The notes under the pieces are model-generated. The model worked only from the letters and a program-made list of their open reading frames with translations, did no database searches and was not told where the DNA came from. A DNA stretch of 8,182 nt from Planctomycetales bacterium (GTDB lineage: Bacteria; Planctomycetota; UBA11346): NCBI GenBank assembly GCA_025362255.1, contig JANYGY010000273.1, forward strand, positions 1 to 8,182. Reading direction: 5' to 3'. Both the position numbers and the translations under genes were made by a program. Below are positions 5,809 to 8,182 of this stretch, piece after piece; the stretch's first letter is position 1; every line of letters begins with the position of its first letter.

Positions 5809-7419
5809 CTAAAATCCAGTCGATGCGGCAGGGACCCGAGCGTCGCTGAGGACGCGCCCTGAGACCCAGGTCTGCACCGGGACGACATCAGTCGCGGCCG
5901 GCCCCGGAATCGGCAGCAGTGGGCCGGCGAAGATCGCGTTGTACGTGCCTTGCGGAGACGCCGCCGGGCTCGCCGCACGCAGCGCGAGAGTCGCGGCCAC
6001 GGGCAGGCGATGGAGCGGTGGCAGGTCGACGGTCACCGTGCCGGTGACCAGCGCGGCGGCTTCGCCGGGGGCCAGCGGATGGCCGAGATGCCACGCAGTG
6101 CCGCCTGAATCCGTCCACCGCAGATTCGTCAATGACTGCTCGAAACCGTTGGCGACCGACCAGCCTCCGGCGTCGGGAGTGAACACCAGTCGGCGCTTTT
6201 CACCGCGTGCCACGCCCGAGCCGAGCTGACGGTTGACGCGTGCGGGGATCCAGCTGCCGCGCGCCAATTGTTCGCCCTCGCCCCACACCAAGGCGACCGC
6301 CGGAGCATCGTTGTGGCGGCGATCACCCGGATCCAACGGCACCAGCAGGGCGTCATCGTCGAGGGTGATGGTCGAGGGCGGCAAGCCGGCAAACAAAGTC
6401 ATCCCGGTCCAGCCACTGACCCGGCCGGTGACCTGATCCAAGGCGAGCACCTGCACCACCGTGCGCCTGACCGACAGGCCATCGGCAAGGAGGCCGTATG
6501 TCAGCAGCACCAGGCTGGCGACGAGGCTCAGGGCCGGGGTGGTAAACAGCAGCAAATGCCGGCGGCCACGCCGACTGCACCACCATATATTGACCGGTCC
6601 GACGAAGACCGCGAACAGCAACGCGATGCTCACAAAGCCATAGACCGGGACGGAACTGGTGCCGGGCACCGGCGTCGCCGACGCTTGCTGATCGACCATT
6701 TTCCACACCGCCTGGACCCGCACGGCGGCGTCGGCGACCGTCAGGACCTGGGCCTGGGCGCCCAGCGTGCGCCAGCCGGAAAGCTGGGATTCTTCGGTGA
6801 CCAGCAACGCGCCGCCGGCCGAGGTCCAGGCGCTGATCGCCGCGCGCTGGGCATCGTTCAGGCGGCGTTCGCCCGTGGGGGTCAGCACCAGCGTGATCCA
6901 CGATGGATAGCCTTGCCAGCGATCAGGCAGCTCATCGGCCGCCCAACGCGCGCAGCGGTTGTCGGCGTAGACCACCGTGCCGCCATAATTGTCCGCATTC
7001 GGCGGCTTACCGACGATTTTTATTAGCTCATCGCGCAGCTCCTTGACCCCGTAGGTCTCCTGCGGGTCGATGATCACGAGATCGAGATCGCGGTATCCAC
7101 GCGGCGACAGGAATTCTTGTCCGGGGTTCTGGCCGGGTGTCCGCCAGTTCAACGTCACCGAGGCCGACCACTGTTTTCCGCTCGTCGGCACCAGCAGCGT
7201 GCGCCGTACGGGTTCTCCGGCGGGCAGCGCCAAACGCAGCTCGGCCCGGCCTTCGCCGATCGTCGCCTCGAAGTCGACGACGGTCGCCACATCCGAGCGC
7301 GCGGTCAGCACGATCGGCGTGTAGCCGTCGCGATCTTGCCACGGGCAGGTGGCGGTGACGTCGACTTGGCTCCAGGCGCAGACCGCACAGAGCAATAAAA
7401 GCAGGGGGCGAGCGACCAT
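5809..7419 (-). CDS. Membrane protein with signal peptide and possible GATase-like domain, MoxR/ABC-operon associated (536 aa)
   Basis: I do not recognise a named family. A signal peptide (MVARPLLLLLCAVCAWSQVD, cleavage near 18) leads to an extracytoplasmic N-terminal region of about 240 residues. A first part to about 100 looks beta-rich. A second part at about 112-230 resembles GATase-like alpha/beta domains, with DLVIID, then WITLVLTPTGERRLN, then AISAWTSAGGALLVTEE at about 194-210. I see no clear catalytic Cys-His pair. Two membrane helices lie at about 258-280 and 286-312; the loop between them, CSRRGRRH, is strongly positive and should be cytoplasmic. This puts the C-terminal 220 residues, also beta-rich, outside the membrane. 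The ATG at 7419 shares one base with the MoxR stop (TGATG), indicating translational coupling. Its place between MoxR and an ABC ATPase suggests an envelope-associated complex, possibly with a missing permease; this is inferred. Confidence 0.82.
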   Translation of the reverse strand: MVARPLLLLLCAVCAWSQVDVTATCPWQDRDGYTPIVLTARSDVATVVDFEATIGEGRAELRLALPAGEPVRRTLLVPTSGKQWSASVTLNWRTPGQNPGQEFLSPRGYRDLDLVIIDPQETYGVKELRDELIKIVGKPPNADNYGGTVVYADNRCARWAADELPDRWQGYPSWITLVLTPTGERRLNDAQRAAISAWTSAGGALLVTEESQLSGWRTLGAQAQVLTVADAAVRVQAVWKMVDQQASATPVPGTSSVPVYGFVSIALLFAVFVGPVNIWWCSRRGRRHLLLFTTPALSLVASLVLLTYGLLADGLSVRRTVVQVLALDQVTGRVSGWTGMTLFAGLPPSTITLDDDALLVPLDPGDRRHNDAPAVALVWGEGEQLARGSWIPARVNRQLGSGVARGEKRRLVFTPDAGGWSVANGFEQSLTNLRWTDSGGTAWHLGHPLAPGEAAALVTGTVTVDLPPLHRLPVAATLALRAASPAASPQGTYNAIFAGPLLPIPGPAATDVVPVQTWVSGRVLSDARVPAASTGF

Positions 7420-8182
7420 CAGCCGAGTTCCGGCAACGCGTTGACCAGGCTTTCGACCACCGCTGCGGCAGTGGTGCCCGCCAAGCCGGCTTCGTGGGAC
7501 AGCACCAAGCGATGCGCGATCACGGACACCGCCAAGCTTTTGACATCAGCGAAACCGACTGCCGGCCGGCCGGCGAGCAACGCCCAGGCGCGCGCGCAGC
7601 CGGCCAGCGCCAGCGCCGCACGCGGACTGGCGCCCCAGCGCACGTGCAGCGCCACCGCATCGGTCGCGCCGGGCAATTCAGGGCGGGTGGCATTGACCAG
7701 GCGGGCGATGTAGCCGGCGACCGCTTCGGGCAGGGCGATCGCGCGCACCGCGTCGAGCAGCGCGGTCAGGCGCGCCGTATCCGCGACCGCGGTCACCGTT
7801 GGCGCCCGGCCATCGGGGCGCTCGCGCAGCACCTGGGTCAAGGTTGCGGTCGACACGCCACGCACCGCGGCCTTGAGGGCGAAGCGATCGAGTTGGGCTT
7901 CGGGCAAGGGATACGTGCCATCCAGCTCGATTGGATTCTGGGTCGCGAGGACGAAGAACGGCCGTGGCAGATCGTGCGTGGTATCGAACACCGTGACCTG
8001 GCGTTCTTGCATGGCCTGCAACAGCGCGGACTGGGTTTTCGGGCTCGCGCGGTTGATCTCGTCGGCGAGGACCACTTGCGCAAACAGCGGCCCCGGACGG
8101 AAAGCGAGTTGGCGGCCATTCGCTGATTCGGAGAGCACCAGGGTGCCGGTGATGTCGCTCGGTAGCAGGTCAGGGGTGAATT
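7419..8182 (-). CDS. MoxR-type AAA+ ATPase, C-terminal part (5' end outside window)
   Basis: The minus-strand frame is open to the right edge, reading FTPDLLPSDITG before the in-frame GTG at 8138, so 8138 is not the true start and the gene continues beyond 8182. FTPDLLPSDITG is a hallmark of MoxR ATPases. Other parts visible are Walker B VVLADEIN (residues 36-43 of this fragment), the following RASPKTQSALLQAMQERQVT with its conserved Arg, sensor 1 ATQNP, and the C-terminal lid with the sensor-2-like RWGASPRAA. The Walker A motif lies outside the window. MoxR ATPases act as chaperone-like remodellers of metal- or vWA-domain partner proteins and are often followed by DUF58 or vWA genes. Here the next gene is instead the 536-residue membrane protein, overlapping by one base. 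The visible half looks intact. Confidence 0.93.
   Translation of the reverse strand, partial: FTPDLLPSDITGTLVLSESANGRQLAFRPGPLFAQVVLADEINRASPKTQSALLQAMQERQVTVFDTTHDLPRPFFVLATQNPIELDGTYPLPEAQLDRFALKAAVRGVSTATLTQVLRERPDGRAPTVTAVADTARLTALLDAVRAIALPEAVAGYIARLVNATRPELPGATDAVALHVRWGASPRAALALAGCARAWALLAGRPAVGFADVKSLAVSVIAHRLVLSHEAGLAGTTAAAVVESLVNALPELG

Noticed and set aside
5326..8126. Plus-strand open frames opposite the ABC ATPase, 536-residue protein and MoxR genes (for example 6268-7026, 7494-8126)
   Set aside because: These are antisense shadows of genes with intact motifs on the minus strand; low-complexity His/Arg/Gln-rich translations with no recognisable domain.
8136..8138. GTG at 8138 as the start of the MoxR gene
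   Set aside because: The frame continues upstream to the window edge with the conserved FTPDLLPSDITG sequence, so this codon is an internal Val and the gene is cut by the window.
1..8182. CRISPR array, tRNA or rRNA genes, toxin-antitoxin or defence system
   Set aside because: No regularly spaced 25-40 bp repeats, no tRNA-like or rRNA-like sequence, and no defence-type domain could be seen on either strand.

Overview
The window looks like chromosomal DNA from a GC-rich diderm bacterium. The diderm call rests on a predicted outer-membrane beta-barrel protein. MoxR ATPase, ABC ATPase and large extracytoplasmic membrane protein clusters of this kind are common in, but not unique to, Planctomycetes, Verrucomicrobia and other Gram-negative groups. 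I cannot assign a phylum from the sequence alone. All supported genes lie on the minus strand, so transcription runs from the right edge to the left.

Right block (about 4768-8182): the 3' part of a MoxR-type AAA+ ATPase gene runs off the right edge. Its stop overlaps by one base the start of a 536-residue membrane protein with a signal peptide, a possible GATase-like extracytoplasmic domain and two central membrane helices. Nine bases further on lies the ATPase subunit of a GldA/CcmA-like ABC transporter, whose Shine-Dalgarno overlaps the preceding stop. This looks like one tightly coupled operon. No permease is present downstream, so the ABC partner should lie upstream, outside the window.

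Middle (4612-4767, then 3661-4611): a 156-bp gap carries three 11-bp-phased direct repeats on the minus strand and the best ribosome binding site in the window. It precedes a 316-residue predicted outer-membrane beta-barrel protein with a short Thr-Gly-Gly tandem repeat near its N-terminus.

Left block (150-3550): an AI-2E/PerM-family membrane transporter gene overlaps the next gene. That gene encodes a membrane-anchored REC-Hpt phosphorelay protein with two membrane helices and an extracytoplasmic helical region, but no histidine kinase core. A small six-helix membrane protein of no recognised family follows 13 bases downstream. It is clearly less GC-rich (about 48% by hand count) than most of the window.

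Left edge (1-141): the first 25 codons of an apparent ISL3-family transposase and a candidate terminal inverted repeat show that an insertion sequence begins about 9 bases after the stop of the small membrane protein.

The most interesting points are the kinase-less membrane REC-Hpt protein translationally coupled to an AI-2E transporter, the MoxR/membrane protein/ABC ATPase operon, and the IS boundary next to a compositionally different gene. I see no CRISPR array, tRNA, rRNA or convincing new defence system.
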